A stretch of 64,000 bases of DNA from SMBSF63 sp034003545 (GCA_964447155.1 CAYURM010000001.1:248001-312000); one strand, 5' to 3'. Shown: positions 54,332-63,424, numbered from the stretch's first letter. The notes: a model not told the origin generated them from the sequence alone. Numbers and translations are program-made.

Positions 54332-56119
54332 ATGAGCGAAAACGGGCAAAAAAATATTGAGCTGCCTGCCAGTATTGTGGTGCGTGATCTGGCACAAACG
54401 CTGGAAGTCAGTCCGATTAAGATTATCAAGGCTTTGATGGACAATGGGGTTATGGTAACGATTAATCAGGCCATTGATTTTGATTCTGCTGCCATTGTGG
54501 CTGCAGAACTTGGGTTTGAAGCTGTACCGAAAACAATTGAAGAAGAAACGCTGTCACCCGAAGGCAATATCCCGCTTTGGCGGCAGATGCTGAGCAAAGA
54601 AAAAGAAGAAACCCTGGTCAATCGCCCGCCGGTGGTCACCATCCTGGGTCACGTCGATCACGGGAAAACATCCCTGCTGGATGCTATCCGGCACACGGAT
54701 GTTGCCAGCGGCGAAGCTGGCGGCATCACCCAGCATATTGGCGCATATCAAATTGAACACAACGGACAAAAGGTCACCTTTCTGGATACCCCCGGCCACG
54801 CGGCGTTCACTGCCATGCGTGCCCGCGGCGCCCAGGGTGCCGATATCGTCGTGCTGGTAGTCGCTGTTAATGACGGGGTCATGCCCCAAACACGTGAGGC
54901 AATTGCCCACACCAAAGCGGCCCAGGTACCGACAATCGTTGCCCTGAACAAAATTGACCGCCCCGACGCCAACCCTGATTTCGTCAAGAATCAACTGGCC
55001 GAGGCTGGCATGGTCCCCGATGAATGGGACGGTGACACCATCATGGTTCCGGTATCTGCCAAAGACAAAACTGGCATTGAGGACCTGCTGGAAGCGATCC
55101 TGCTGGTTGCCGAAAGCAAAGAAATCATCGCCAATCCAAAAGGCGAAGTGTTTGGCTCGGTAATTGAAGCTGAAATTGACAAAGCAAAAGGCGTTCAAGC
55201 CACCCTGCTGGTACAAAACGGCACCCTCGAAACCGGCGATATTATCACTGCTGGCGAAGCATCAGGCCGCATCCGCGCCATGTTCGATTTCCGCGGCAAG
55301 CGCATCCGCAAAGCTGGCCCTTCCACCCCGGTGCAAATTATGGGGCTGAAAGGTGTTCCCGCTGCGGGTGATGTCTTCCAAACCTGGGAAACAGACCGTG
55401 AAGCACGCCAGTTCGTTTCAGACTACATCCAGGCCCAGGCCGAAAAGGCCGCTTCATCTGCCCAGAAAACCAGCCTGGAAGACCTGTTCACCATGTATCA
55501 AGCCGGTGAAGTCAAAGAACTGCGCCTGATTGTCAAAGCAGACGTGCAGGGTTCTCTGGAGCCGATTACCAATTCGCTGGAAGAACTTAAGGAAGGCGAC
55601 ATCAAGGTCAACGTGCTGCATGCCTCTACCGGGAACATCAGCGAAAACGACATCATGCTCGCTGCTGCTTCAGACGCGTTTGTAGTTGGATTCAACGTCA
55701 AGGCCGATACAGCCGCCCGCCGCCTGGCGGATCTTGAAGGTGTCTCCATCCGCATTTACGAGATCATCTACCGCCTGTTGGAAGACCTCGACAAGGCACT
55801 CAAGGGCATGCTGGAGCCGGAATATCAGGAAAAAGTGATCGGCGAAGCCGAGGTACTGGCGATCTTCCGCGTTTCCAAGGTTGGAAAAATTGCCGGATGC
55901 CGCGTCACAAAAGGCGAAATTCGCCGCAATGCCAAAGTGCGCGTCCTGCGTGACAAGGAAGTCCTCTACGAAGGAGAGCTGGCCTCTCTAAAACATGAAA
56001 AAGATGACGTACGCGAAGTACGACAGGGATTTGAATGTGGCATGGCCTTCAAAAATTTCAATGACCTTGAAGAAGGCGACACCATTCAATGCTATACGCG
56101 GGAATTGTTCGGCGGTTAG
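54332..56119 (+). CDS. infB: Translation initiation factor IF-2, short N-terminus
   Basis: A 595-residue IF-2. An IF2_N module (VRDLAQTLEVSPIKIIKALM near 18-37) leads straight into the G domain: G1 GHVDHGKTS at 106-114, DTPGHAAFT and NKID. Domains II, III and IV follow with KADVQGSLEPI and a final RVTKGEIRRNAKVRVLR. The long repeat-rich N-terminus of enteric IF-2 is absent, normal for many phyla. GAGGAG six bases before ATG 54332 fixes the start against the upstream in-frame extension. Confidence 0.95.
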   Translation: MSENGQKNIELPASIVVRDLAQTLEVSPIKIIKALMDNGVMVTINQAIDFDSAAIVAAELGFEAVPKTIEEETLSPEGNIPLWRQMLSKEKEETLVNRPPVVTILGHVDHGKTSLLDAIRHTDVASGEAGGITQHIGAYQIEHNGQKVTFLDTPGHAAFTAMRARGAQGADIVVLVVAVNDGVMPQTREAIAHTKAAQVPTIVALNKIDRPDANPDFVKNQLAEAGMVPDEWDGDTIMVPVSAKDKTGIEDLLEAILLVAESKEIIANPKGEVFGSVIEAEIDKAKGVQATLLVQNGTLETGDIITAGEASGRIRAMFDFRGKRIRKAGPSTPVQIMGLKGVPAAGDVFQTWETDREARQFVSDYIQAQAEKAASSAQKTSLEDLFTMYQAGEVKELRLIVKADVQGSLEPITNSLEELKEGDIKVNVLHASTGNISENDIMLAAASDAFVVGFNVKADTAARRLADLEGVSIRIYEIIYRLLEDLDKALKGMLEPEYQEKVIGEAEVLAIFRVSKVGKIAGCRVTKGEIRRNAKVRVLRDKEVLYEGELASLKHEKDDVREVRQGFECGMAFKNFNDLEEGDTIQCYTRELFGG

Positions 56120-56154
56120 TGCTGCCCGGCATTGTAAAAAGGAGATCGTAAAGT

Positions 56155-56535
56155 ATGCCATCGCCAATGCGAATAAAACGGATCGAAGATCGTATTCAAC
56201 AGGATCTTTCAGAGTTGCTGTTGTTTAAGATGCAGGATCCCAGATTATCCGGGGTTTCGGTCACCGATGTACGGGTAGACCGCGAACTTTCCTATGCCAG
56301 CATCTATGTCTCTTCTCTGGAAGGTTCTGACCAGGCAAAAGAAGTCCTGGACGGGCTGGAGTCTGCCAAAGGATTTTTGCGGCGCGAGTTGTCCCAGCGC
56401 GCTCAGCTTCGCTACTTTCCGCAATTGCGCTTCCACTGGGATCCAACCCCCGAACGGGCTGACCACATTGAACAACTGCTGAATCAAATCCGCAATGAGC
56501 CTCCATTGCCAGATCAGGAAGATAATGACGAGTAA
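56155..56535 (+). CDS. rbfA: Ribosome-binding factor A
   Basis: A 126-residue KH-fold ribosome assembly factor: RIKRIEDRIQQDLSELLL at the start, DPRLSGVSVTDVRVDRELSYASIYVS and LRRELSQRAQLRYFPQLRFHWD. It matures the 5' end of 16S rRNA. GGAG lies ten bases before ATG 56155. Overlaps the next gene by 11 bases. Confidence 0.94.
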   Translation: MPSPMRIKRIEDRIQQDLSELLLFKMQDPRLSGVSVTDVRVDRELSYASIYVSSLEGSDQAKEVLDGLESAKGFLRRELSQRAQLRYFPQLRFHWDPTPERADHIEQLLNQIRNEPPLPDQEDNDE

Positions 56536-57496
56536 GAATAGCACCCATAACACCATCCGGGAATTACTACACAACGCAGATAACATCCTCATCACTTCAC
56601 ATATCCGCCCGGATGGAGACGCCGTTGGCTCCCTGCTGGGCTTGGGGCTTGCCTTAATGGCAACCGGTAAAGATGTCCAACTGGTACTGTCCGATGGGCT
56701 TCCCGCCACATTCAAGCATCTCAGTGGTGCTGATCAAGTGCTCACAGATGCCAAAGAAGACTATGATCTCGCCGTGACAGTCGACTGCTCCGATCTGGAG
56801 CGCACCGGCGGCACCCTCGGCGAGCGCCAGCCCGATATCAACATTGATCACCATGTCACCAACCTTAACTATGCCCGTCACAATCTGGTCGAAGACAAAG
56901 CCGCCACTGCCAGCATCATTGCTGAACACCTGGTGGACTGGGACTTGCCCATCACCACCCCGGCGGCCGAAGCCTTGCTGACCGGCATCATCACCGACAC
57001 CATCGGATTCAGCACTTCCAATATGACCGGCAGCTGCCTTCGGACTGCGGCCATGCTGGTAGATCACGGCGCTAACATCCACGAACTGTATAATCAAGCG
57101 CTGGGTACACGATCCTTCTCTGAAGCAAAACTGTGGGGAATCGGACTCGGCCGCATGCAGCGAAAAGACCGCATTGTATGGACAACCTTGACGGATGAGG
57201 ACAAAAAGATAGCAAATTTCAAAGGCAAGGGCAGCGCTGACATCGTCAATTTACTCACCGAAATCAGGGATGCTGACATCGCCATCGTTTTCCTCGAATC
57301 GGAAGACAACCAGATCAAGGTGAGCTGGCGGGCCAAAATGCCGTATGACATCTCCTCCCTGGCAGTATCTTTTGGCGGCGGCGGACATCCAGCTGCGGCG
57401 GGTGCCGACATCTCCGGCAGCATGGAAGATGTCAAACAAAAAATTATTCGCGCGACCATGGATTATCTTGACAAAGAAACGAATCCTGAAAAATAG
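56525..57496 (+). CDS. nrnA: DHH/DHHA1 phosphoesterase, NrnA-like
   Basis: A 323-residue phosphoesterase with HIRPDGDAVGS near 26-36, a DCSD motif near 83-86, NIDHHVTN near 105-112 and the C-terminal DHHA1 GGGGHPAAAG. NrnA degrades very short RNAs and 3'-phosphoadenosine 5'-phosphate. ATG 56525 has AGGA six bases upstream and overlaps rbfA, matching the usual rbfA-nrnA-truB order. Confidence 0.92.
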   Translation: MTSKNSTHNTIRELLHNADNILITSHIRPDGDAVGSLLGLGLALMATGKDVQLVLSDGLPATFKHLSGADQVLTDAKEDYDLAVTVDCSDLERTGGTLGERQPDINIDHHVTNLNYARHNLVEDKAATASIIAEHLVDWDLPITTPAAEALLTGIITDTIGFSTSNMTGSCLRTAAMLVDHGANIHELYNQALGTRSFSEAKLWGIGLGRMQRKDRIVWTTLTDEDKKIANFKGKGSADIVNLLTEIRDADIAIVFLESEDNQIKVSWRAKMPYDISSLAVSFGGGGHPAAAGADISGSMEDVKQKIIRATMDYLDKETNPEK

Positions 57497-57555
57497 TTTT
57501 CTGGTCTATAATCAATTCAGAAAGGAAGCCTTTTACACTCCACGGGGAAAAAATT

Positions 57556-58470
57556 ATGACAAACAACAGTAATATTAACATCAAAAACGCAATTTCTGGT
57601 GTGCTGGTGATCGACAAACCCGTCGGTCTTACTTCTCACGATATTGTACAGGTGGTACGCAAGGGCACTGGCATCCGCCGTGCCGGCCACACAGGAACCC
57701 TGGACCCGCGCGCCTCCGGCGTACTGGTTGTTCTCCTCGGCCCGGCAGTCCGCCTGAGCGAATACGTTTCCGCTTCTGACAAACGCTACCAGGCCATTGT
57801 GCGCCTCGGCAGCAGCACCGACACCTACGACGCCGAAGGCGAAATCACCCTTACTGCCTCGCCGGATGAAATTTCCGAGGAAATGTTTGAAAATGCTCTC
57901 AGCAATTTCATCGGCGAAATTGAGCAGGTTCCCCCACCCTATTCAGCCGTCAAGGTCAAGGGACGCAAAGCCTATGAAATGGCCCGCAAAGGGGAAGAGG
58001 TCGAACTCGAGCCGCGCATCATCCAGGTGCACAACCTGGAATTGCTGGAATGGGCACCTCCGGAAGCCGTGATCGACGTATATTGCTCATCCGGCACCTA
58101 TGTGCGCTCCCTCGCCAATGACCTCGGCAACGTACTCGGCTGCGGCGCCCACCTGATCGGTCTGCGCCGCACCAAAAGCGGGCGCTTCACCCTGCGAGAT
58201 TCCGTTCCGCTCAACAAACTGCGCGACGCCTTCACCGATGGTACCTGGTACCAATACTTGATTCCGGCTGCCGAAGCACTTTCTGACTGGCCTTCCCTTG
58301 AACTGACACCTGACCTGGTGGATGCGGTCCGTCATGGTCACCGTATTCCTGCCCCCGAAAAACTGGGAGACCTGGTAAGCGGAATCAGCGAAATGGGCGA
58401 ACTGGTTGCCCTGCTGGAATTTGTCCCTGAAACTGACGAGTGGCAGCCCAAAAAAGTTTTCTTCTCTTAA
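57556..58470 (+). CDS. truB: tRNA pseudouridine-55 synthase TruB
   Basis: A 304-residue enzyme with catalytic Asp50 in GHTGTLDPRASG. GVLVIDKPVGLTSHDIV is at 15-31, RYQAIVRLGSSTDTYDAEG in the middle and YCSSGTYVRSLANDLG later. It converts U55 of the tRNA T-loop. Part of the nusA-infB-rbfA-truB-ribF block. Confidence 0.95.
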   Translation: MTNNSNINIKNAISGVLVIDKPVGLTSHDIVQVVRKGTGIRRAGHTGTLDPRASGVLVVLLGPAVRLSEYVSASDKRYQAIVRLGSSTDTYDAEGEITLTASPDEISEEMFENALSNFIGEIEQVPPPYSAVKVKGRKAYEMARKGEEVELEPRIIQVHNLELLEWAPPEAVIDVYCSSGTYVRSLANDLGNVLGCGAHLIGLRRTKSGRFTLRDSVPLNKLRDAFTDGTWYQYLIPAAEALSDWPSLELTPDLVDAVRHGHRIPAPEKLGDLVSGISEMGELVALLEFVPETDEWQPKKVFFS

Positions 58471-58535
58471 TTTTTGGACAGCAACTCTAAAATCAAAAAC
58501 TCAACCGCAGCTCAACCTGCGGTTGTCTGATAACT

Positions 58536-59465
58536 ATGGAACATTACCGCTCACTGGATTCCCTACAACTGAAAAATGCCTGCGTAACCGTCGGAGCTTT
58601 TGATGGCATTCACCTCGGCCATCAGGAAATTATCCGGCGGCTGGTGCAGGAATCGCGGCACGCCGGCGTGCCTGCCGTCGTGATCACCTTTTTCCCCCAC
58701 CCTGCCGCCGTCCTCGGCAAAAACGCTGGCGCATTTTATCTGACCACCGCCGAAGAACGCGCGGATATTCTCGCCTCACTGGGCGTAGACATCACTGTCA
58801 CCCTGGAATTCACCCGCGAACTGGCGCAGCAAAGCGCAGAAACATTTGTCCAGAACATCGTAAAACATCTTCACCCGCATAAACTGATCGTTGGCTATGA
58901 TTTTTCACTGGGACGCAACCGCCAGGGTAATATCGCCACCCTGCAAGAACTTGGCAAACAGCATGATTTCCAGGTAGAAGTTGTCCCGCCCGTTACCCTG
59001 AACGGGGAGAAAATCTCTTCCAGCCGGGTGCGCCAGGCGCTGGAAAACCACGATATCGAAACGGCAAACGCCCTGCTGGGACGTGCCTATGCTGTACATG
59101 GCAGTGTCACCTATGGCGACCGCCGCGGCGGCAAGCTGGGGATCCCCACCGCCAATCTGGAGTATCCCAAAGACCGCCTCATCCCGCCCCGTGGCGTGTA
59201 TGCCACCATTGCCCATCTGGACAATCAGCGCATCGCATCCGTCACCAACATCGGCGTACATCCTACCTTTGACACTGGATTAAGTATCCCCACCATTGAA
59301 GCCCATTTACTGGACTTCTCCGGCGATATTTATACCGACGAATTGACCCTGGATTTCATCCACTTCATCCGCCCCGAACAAAAATTTGACTCCGTTGCCG
59401 CCCTCCTGGCGCAAATTGACCAGGACATTCAAACCGCACGGGAGACTCTGCGCCATGCAGCCTGA
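58536..59465 (+). CDS. ribF: Riboflavin kinase/FAD synthetase
   Basis: A 309-residue bifunctional enzyme. The adenylyltransferase has GAFDGIHLGHQEII (HLGH at 27-30) and the late ISSSRVRQAL. The kinase domain starts with SVTYGDRRGGKLGIPTANL near 190-208. It makes FMN then FAD. It overlaps the following ThyX-fold gene by 11 bases, a notable pairing because ThyX enzymes use FAD. Confidence 0.95.
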   Translation: MEHYRSLDSLQLKNACVTVGAFDGIHLGHQEIIRRLVQESRHAGVPAVVITFFPHPAAVLGKNAGAFYLTTAEERADILASLGVDITVTLEFTRELAQQSAETFVQNIVKHLHPHKLIVGYDFSLGRNRQGNIATLQELGKQHDFQVEVVPPVTLNGEKISSSRVRQALENHDIETANALLGRAYAVHGSVTYGDRRGGKLGIPTANLEYPKDRLIPPRGVYATIAHLDNQRIASVTNIGVHPTFDTGLSIPTIEAHLLDFSGDIYTDELTLDFIHFIRPEQKFDSVAALLAQIDQDIQTARETLRHAA

Positions 59466-60879
59466 ACGCCGCATCTACCTGCTCGAACCCAAAAAATACA
59501 GCCCCGAGACGATTGCCGTCACCTTTGCCAAGACATCCCGCTCCCCCCTCTCCTTCGGCGAAATTGCCGAAGAATTGACCAGTGAACAAAGCGCCAAATT
59601 CCATGAAAAATGGGTGGTCGGTTATGGACATTCCTCGGTTGCCGAGCATGCTGTCCTGCATATCGCCCTGGAGAACGTCTCCCGTCTGGCCGTGGAAACC
59701 ATCGAAGCCAACCGCCTGGCCTCCTACACCGAGAAATCCACCCGCTACCAAACCTGGAGCGCCAGCGAATTCTTCATTCCGGCCGAGCTGGACAACCACC
59801 CCTTGCGTGATACCTATACGCATGCTTGCCAGACCCTCTTCCAGACCTATCGCGATTCGCTGCCCCTGGTCAAAGCTCTCGTCGAACAGGAGAACCCCCG
59901 CCAGCCCGGTGAAAGCGACGCCCGCTACGAGGGCCGCATCCGCTCGCAATACGTGGATAGCTGCCGCTACCTGCTGCCGGCTGCCTCCATGGCCAATGTT
60001 GGCATGAGCATCAACGCCCGCGCCCTCGAGCACGCCCTCTGCAAAATGCTCTCCCACCCCCTCGAAGAAGTACGCTCCATCGGCGAAGAAGTCAAAGCCG
60101 TAGCCCAGGCCGAAGTCCCCACCCTGATCAAATACGCCGCCTGCAATCCCCGCTGGCAAAATGCGGACGCCGACCTGACCAGAATGGCACAGCACATTCT
60201 CACCGCCCCTGAACCACAGGGCTGGTGTCAGCTCTTCCAGTACGATAAAGAAAACGAGCTGCACATGCTGTCCGCCGCCCTGTACAGCGCCAGCGGGCAG
60301 CCCTTCACGGACTGTATAGCCCATGTACGGTCTCTGGAAGCCGCAGGACGAACGCAGCTCGCCGAGACCCTGCTGGGAGACCTCACCCGCCACGACATCC
60401 CGCCACGTGCCGTAGAACACGCCAGCTACACTGTAGATCTGATCCTCGACCAGGGCGCGTATTTTGAGCTCAAGCGCCACCGCATGATGACCCAGACCCC
60501 GCAAGCCCTGACCACACACCTGGGCTACGCCACCCCTAAAGATATCCAGCGCGCAGGCTTTCTGGAACCTTACCAGGCTGCCATGCAGGCTGCACAGGAA
60601 GCCTACACCAAACTGGCCGCCTTCAACCCGCATGTCGCCAGCTACGTCGTGCCGAACGCCTTCAACCGCCGCGTGCTGCTGACCTTCAACTTGCGCAGTG
60701 CAGACCACCTGATTAACCTGCGCACCGCCGAAAACGCCCACTACGCCATCCGCCGTGCCGCCTACCGCATTGCTGAACAGATACAGAAAGTCACCCCCTT
60801 ATTGGGCACTTACCTGCGCGTCACCCCCGGCGAAACTTGGCAGAGCATTGAAGAGAAGTATTTTTTAAAGACAAAATAA
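59455..60879 (+). CDS. Two-domain ThyX-fold protein (FAD-dependent thymidylate synthase family)
   Basis: A 474-residue tandem of two ThyX-like domains. The N-terminal one has GHSSVAEHAVLHIALENVSRL near 58-78 and NRLASYTEKSTRY near 86-98, where the ThyX RHRxxS motif is partly altered. The C-terminal one has AVEHASYTVDLILDQGAYFELKRHRMMTQ near 320-350 with RHR intact. Single-domain ThyX works as a tetramer, so a fused pair could form a pseudo-tetramer from two chains. Whether it makes thymidylate is unproven. GGGAG lies in the upstream ribF end; ATG 59455 is chosen. Confidence 0.8.
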   Translation: MQPERRIYLLEPKKYSPETIAVTFAKTSRSPLSFGEIAEELTSEQSAKFHEKWVVGYGHSSVAEHAVLHIALENVSRLAVETIEANRLASYTEKSTRYQTWSASEFFIPAELDNHPLRDTYTHACQTLFQTYRDSLPLVKALVEQENPRQPGESDARYEGRIRSQYVDSCRYLLPAASMANVGMSINARALEHALCKMLSHPLEEVRSIGEEVKAVAQAEVPTLIKYAACNPRWQNADADLTRMAQHILTAPEPQGWCQLFQYDKENELHMLSAALYSASGQPFTDCIAHVRSLEAAGRTQLAETLLGDLTRHDIPPRAVEHASYTVDLILDQGAYFELKRHRMMTQTPQALTTHLGYATPKDIQRAGFLEPYQAAMQAAQEAYTKLAAFNPHVASYVVPNAFNRRVLLTFNLRSADHLINLRTAENAHYAIRRAAYRIAEQIQKVTPLLGTYLRVTPGETWQSIEEKYFLKTK

Positions 60880-60888
60880 AGCCAGCTT

Positions 60889-61002
60889 GCGATACGGACA
60901 GGTTTACAAACCTGTCCATACCTTGCCCGGTTTCCATTTATCACGGTCTCGTCCATAATGATTGTCCCCTTGTAGGGACAGGTCACCGACCTGTCCGCGC
61001 CC
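60889..61002. repeat. 114-bp repeat module A, copy 1
   Basis: Starts GCGATACGGACAGGTT and ends CCGACCTGTCCGCGCCC. A second copy of the same length and orientation lies at 62801-62914 with only a few differences (AC/GT, ATA/CTG and A/G changes). It contains two nested hairpins of the ACAGGT/ACCTGT type. Confidence 0.9.
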
Positions 61003-61012
61003 ACCCTAATCA

Positions 61013-61120
61013 CCCCCCATCTATCCAAATCCGACACCGCCCTCGTAGTAGCGAAGCATGCCTCGCCAGTGCCGTGCCGGATGTTTCGCCCGAAAGGACG
61101 GGCCTGGCCCGTCCTCCCTG
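61013..61120. repeat. Repeat module B, copy 1
   Basis: Starts CCCCCCATCTATCC and includes GCATGCCTCGCCA, GTGCCGGATGTTTCGCCC. It recurs, diverged, at 62624-62730 in the same orientation. The remaining part of the 504-base gap (61121-61383) shows no gene. Confidence 0.85.
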
Positions 61121-61383
61121 ACTGTTCGCAACCCTCATCAACCCAACCCGCTTCAACTTTTAAGCTATAATCCATTAGCGGGAAGAATTAACGGATAAGC
61201 TCCAGCATCCCACCATACACCTAGAACTTGTGCTGATAATCCTCTTCTGAGAGATATTATCCGAATCAAAATGAGGTTCAGATTTGGATACTATCTCTTT
61301 ACTTAAAGCCCCACACTGCAAGTGACCAATCAACCGTGCCTGGGAACAATAATAGACGAATAATGAGGAAGGAAACCCCCAAT

Positions 61384-62595
61384 ATGAATACAGAAAATCT
61401 AACTGTAACCATCGTAGGCGGAGGAGCAAGTGCCCACACATTGATCCCCCTGCTTTCCGCTGCAAAGTATCATGTCAATCTCTTGACCCGAAAACCGGCC
61501 CGCTGGTCACAGCACATTGAATTGCAATACCAGTCCACTGAAGGAGAGATCATTAAAACCTTTCCAGGCAAAATCGCCAAAATCAGTTCCAGCCCCAAAG
61601 ACGTCATCCCGGAAGCAGATGTAATCATCCTGTGCATGCCGGTGAACCAGTATCGAAATGCCCTGCATCACCTCGGCCCCCAACTGAAACCTGACAAAAA
61701 AATCTATATCGGTACGGTGTACGGTCAGGCGGGTTTCAACTGGATGGTGGATGAACTCAAGCAGGATTTTGGCCTGCAAAAAATCGTCACCTTCAGTTTC
61801 GGCTTGATCCCGTGGATTTGCCGGGTCAAAGAATACGGCAAAACAGGCATCACCTATGGCATCAAGCCGATCAACGTCGCTGCCGTAGAACCCAAAGGTG
61901 AATTTGACGAATTGAGCCGGAACATCCTCGAAAAGGTTGTTGTGGGCTGGTTCGGCAAGAGTGAAGTCCGCCAGGCAGACAATTTCATCTCGTTGACATT
62001 TTCAGTGGACAACCAGATCATCCATCCGTCCAGATGTTATGGACTGTTTATAAAACATGGCGGCGAATGGGAAAAAGCAGAAAATATCCCCTATTTTTAC
62101 CGGGACTTTGATCAATTTTCCGCGGACATTCTCAGACGATTGGATGCCGACTATTCAAAAATCCGCGAACGGATCAAGGAAATGTATCCCCATAAAAAAT
62201 TCACCTATATGCTGGACTATCAAACCCTTGACCAAACCACCAATAAAACCGATGATTACAATATTGTTGAATCCTTTCGCCTGTCCAGGACATTGGGGGC
62301 GATCAAACCACCAACGATAAAAACCAACCAGGGGACGTGGAAGATCAATATCAAACACCGCTTCTTCACCGATGATATCCATTACGGCTTGTGTATCGCC
62401 AAATGGGCAGCCAATCGTTTGGCACTTGATGTTCCCACCATTGACGAGATCATCCAGTGGGCGCAGGAATTGCGCCAGGAAAATTTGATTGAGAATGGCA
62501 AACTGCAACTGGATAGTGAAGACCTGAGCCAGAAGTATAAATCAGGTATCCCCCATTTTTATGGCTATCGAACCATTGATGACATTGTGGATTAG
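61384..62595 (+). CDS. Octopine/nopaline dehydrogenase-like NAD(P) enzyme
   Basis: A 403-residue protein. The N-terminal Rossmann motif is VTIVGGGASAHTLIPLL at 8-24, then ADVIILCMPVNQYRNAL near 80-95 and an all-helical C-terminal domain with HPSRCYGL and DYNIVESFR. This order matches opine dehydrogenases, which reductively join an amino acid to a keto acid. It is flanked on both sides by copies of repeat modules A and B, so it may be an acquired unit. ATG 61384 has AGGAAGG upstream; the product is unknown. Confidence 0.75.
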   Translation: MNTENLTVTIVGGGASAHTLIPLLSAAKYHVNLLTRKPARWSQHIELQYQSTEGEIIKTFPGKIAKISSSPKDVIPEADVIILCMPVNQYRNALHHLGPQLKPDKKIYIGTVYGQAGFNWMVDELKQDFGLQKIVTFSFGLIPWICRVKEYGKTGITYGIKPINVAAVEPKGEFDELSRNILEKVVVGWFGKSEVRQADNFISLTFSVDNQIIHPSRCYGLFIKHGGEWEKAENIPYFYRDFDQFSADILRRLDADYSKIRERIKEMYPHKKFTYMLDYQTLDQTTNKTDDYNIVESFRLSRTLGAIKPPTIKTNQGTWKINIKHRFFTDDIHYGLCIAKWAANRLALDVPTIDEIIQWAQELRQENLIENGKLQLDSEDLSQKYKSGIPHFYGYRTIDDIVD

Positions 62596-62623
62596 AAAGA
62601 CCCGCTGACCCTCTTTCCAACAG

Positions 62624-62730
62624 CCCCCCATCTATCCCAACCCGACACCGCCCCCGTAGTGGCAAAGCATGCTTCGCCAGGCCCGTGCCGGATGTTTCGC
62701 CCAAAAGAACGGGCTCAATCCATCCTTGCT
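62624..62730. repeat. Repeat module B, copy 2
   Basis: Diverged second copy of the 61013-61120 element, same orientation, beginning 29 bases after the opine-dehydrogenase-like stop. Confidence 0.85.
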
Positions 62731-62800
62731 GAGTAGTCAACCTGTCGGTTATCAAAATCCACAACAACGCCCTTTCCAATAGCCCATCGCCACAACCCAC

Positions 62801-62914
62801 GCGATACGGACAGGTTTGTAAACCTGTCCCTGCCTTGCCCGGTTTCCATTTATCACGGTCTCGTCCATAGTGATTGTCCCCTTGTAGGGACAGGTCACCG
62901 ACCTGTCCGCGCCC
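62801..62914. repeat. Repeat module A, copy 2
   Basis: Second copy of 60889-61002. The arrangement around the gene is A-B-gene-B-A with all copies in direct orientation. Confidence 0.9.
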
Positions 62915-62980
62915 CATGGAAAGGACCAACACGATCTGTAATAATTTCCCCTATTTTCGCCAACAATTTTCGCCAACCCC

Positions 62981-63008
62981 TTGACAAATCTCCCATTCGC
63001 CTTATAAT
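62981..63008 (+). promoter_or_regulatory. Consensus promoter of trpS T-box leader
   Basis: TTGACA (62981-62986), a 16-base spacer and TATAAT (63003-63008). The transcript would begin near 63015, just ahead of the T-box Stem I. Confidence 0.85.
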
Positions 63009-63244
63009 CGGGTCAACAACTGAAAACAAAAGACTGTGAAGAGGACGAGTACACATCGACCGGACGGTACAGAGAGCAGGATAAGGTGAGAACCTGCCCG
63101 AATGACGATGTCGAATGGCCCTTGGAGTTGCAGGGAGAAAGCCGCAAGGCGAGTAGCCCGCGCCGGAATTGCCACCGTTATCAAGGTAAAGGATATAACT
63201 ACCCCAATCAGGGTTGACGTATTCGCAAGAGTGAAGCTGGCTTT

Positions 63245-63276
63245 TCCCCCCGTGTGCATCACCGGTGGGATTTTTT
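63245..63276 (+). terminator. Extra hairpin with T-run inside T-box leader
   Basis: TCCCCCCG and CGGTGGGA pair with one mismatch around a ten-base loop and are followed by six Ts. It sits before the T-box motif, where Stem III is expected. Confidence 0.5.
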
Positions 63277-63288
63277 GTTAATCACAAG

Positions 63289-63313
63289 GTACACTTCGAC
63301 AAGCTCAGTGTAC
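63289..63313. repeat. Dispersed repeat inserted in T-box leader
   Basis: GTACACT and AGTGTAC flank TCGACAAGCTC. The core CTTCGACAAGCTCAG belongs to the genome-dispersed element also seen near 27917 and 29770. Confidence 0.7.
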
Positions 63314-63361
63314 GTTCCAGATAACAAGCAGCTTAACCAGAGTGGCACCACGGACTATTTT

Positions 63362-63395
63362 CAGCGTTCGTCTCTGATGAGACGAACGCTGTTTT
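63362..63395 (+). terminator. T-box regulated terminator
   Basis: CAGCGTTCGTCTC (63362-63374) and GAGACGAACGCTG (63379-63391) form a perfect 13-pair stem on a TGAT loop, followed by TTTTGTTT. Confidence 0.93.
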
Positions 63396-63424
63396 GTTTA
63401 ACACAGTGAAATGCAAAAATTGTA

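Larger units (their letters stand above)
63015..63395 (+). promoter_or_regulatory. Tryptophan T-box leader of trpS
   Basis: Stem I: GACGAGTAC, then ACATCG (63053-63058) pairing with CGATGT (63106-63111). Directly after this lies CGAATGGCC, placing a UGG specifier at 63116-63118. AGAGAGC and GGTGAGAA form the distal part. The T-box motif TGGCACC is at 63343-63349 within AGAGTGGCACCACGG. AGAG and ACG on its sides can pair with CTCT and CGT of the terminator's left arm, giving the antiterminator. Uncharged tRNA-Trp should therefore allow trpS transcription. Confidence 0.92.

Noticed and set aside
59365..60741. 458-codon minus-strand frame
   Set aside because: It lies antisense to the well-supported ThyX-fold gene and its translation shows no family motif; long antisense frames are common at this base composition.
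61384..62595. Composite transposon around the opine-dehydrogenase-like gene
   Set aside because: Flanking modules are direct, short and non-coding; no transposase or target-site duplication is visible.
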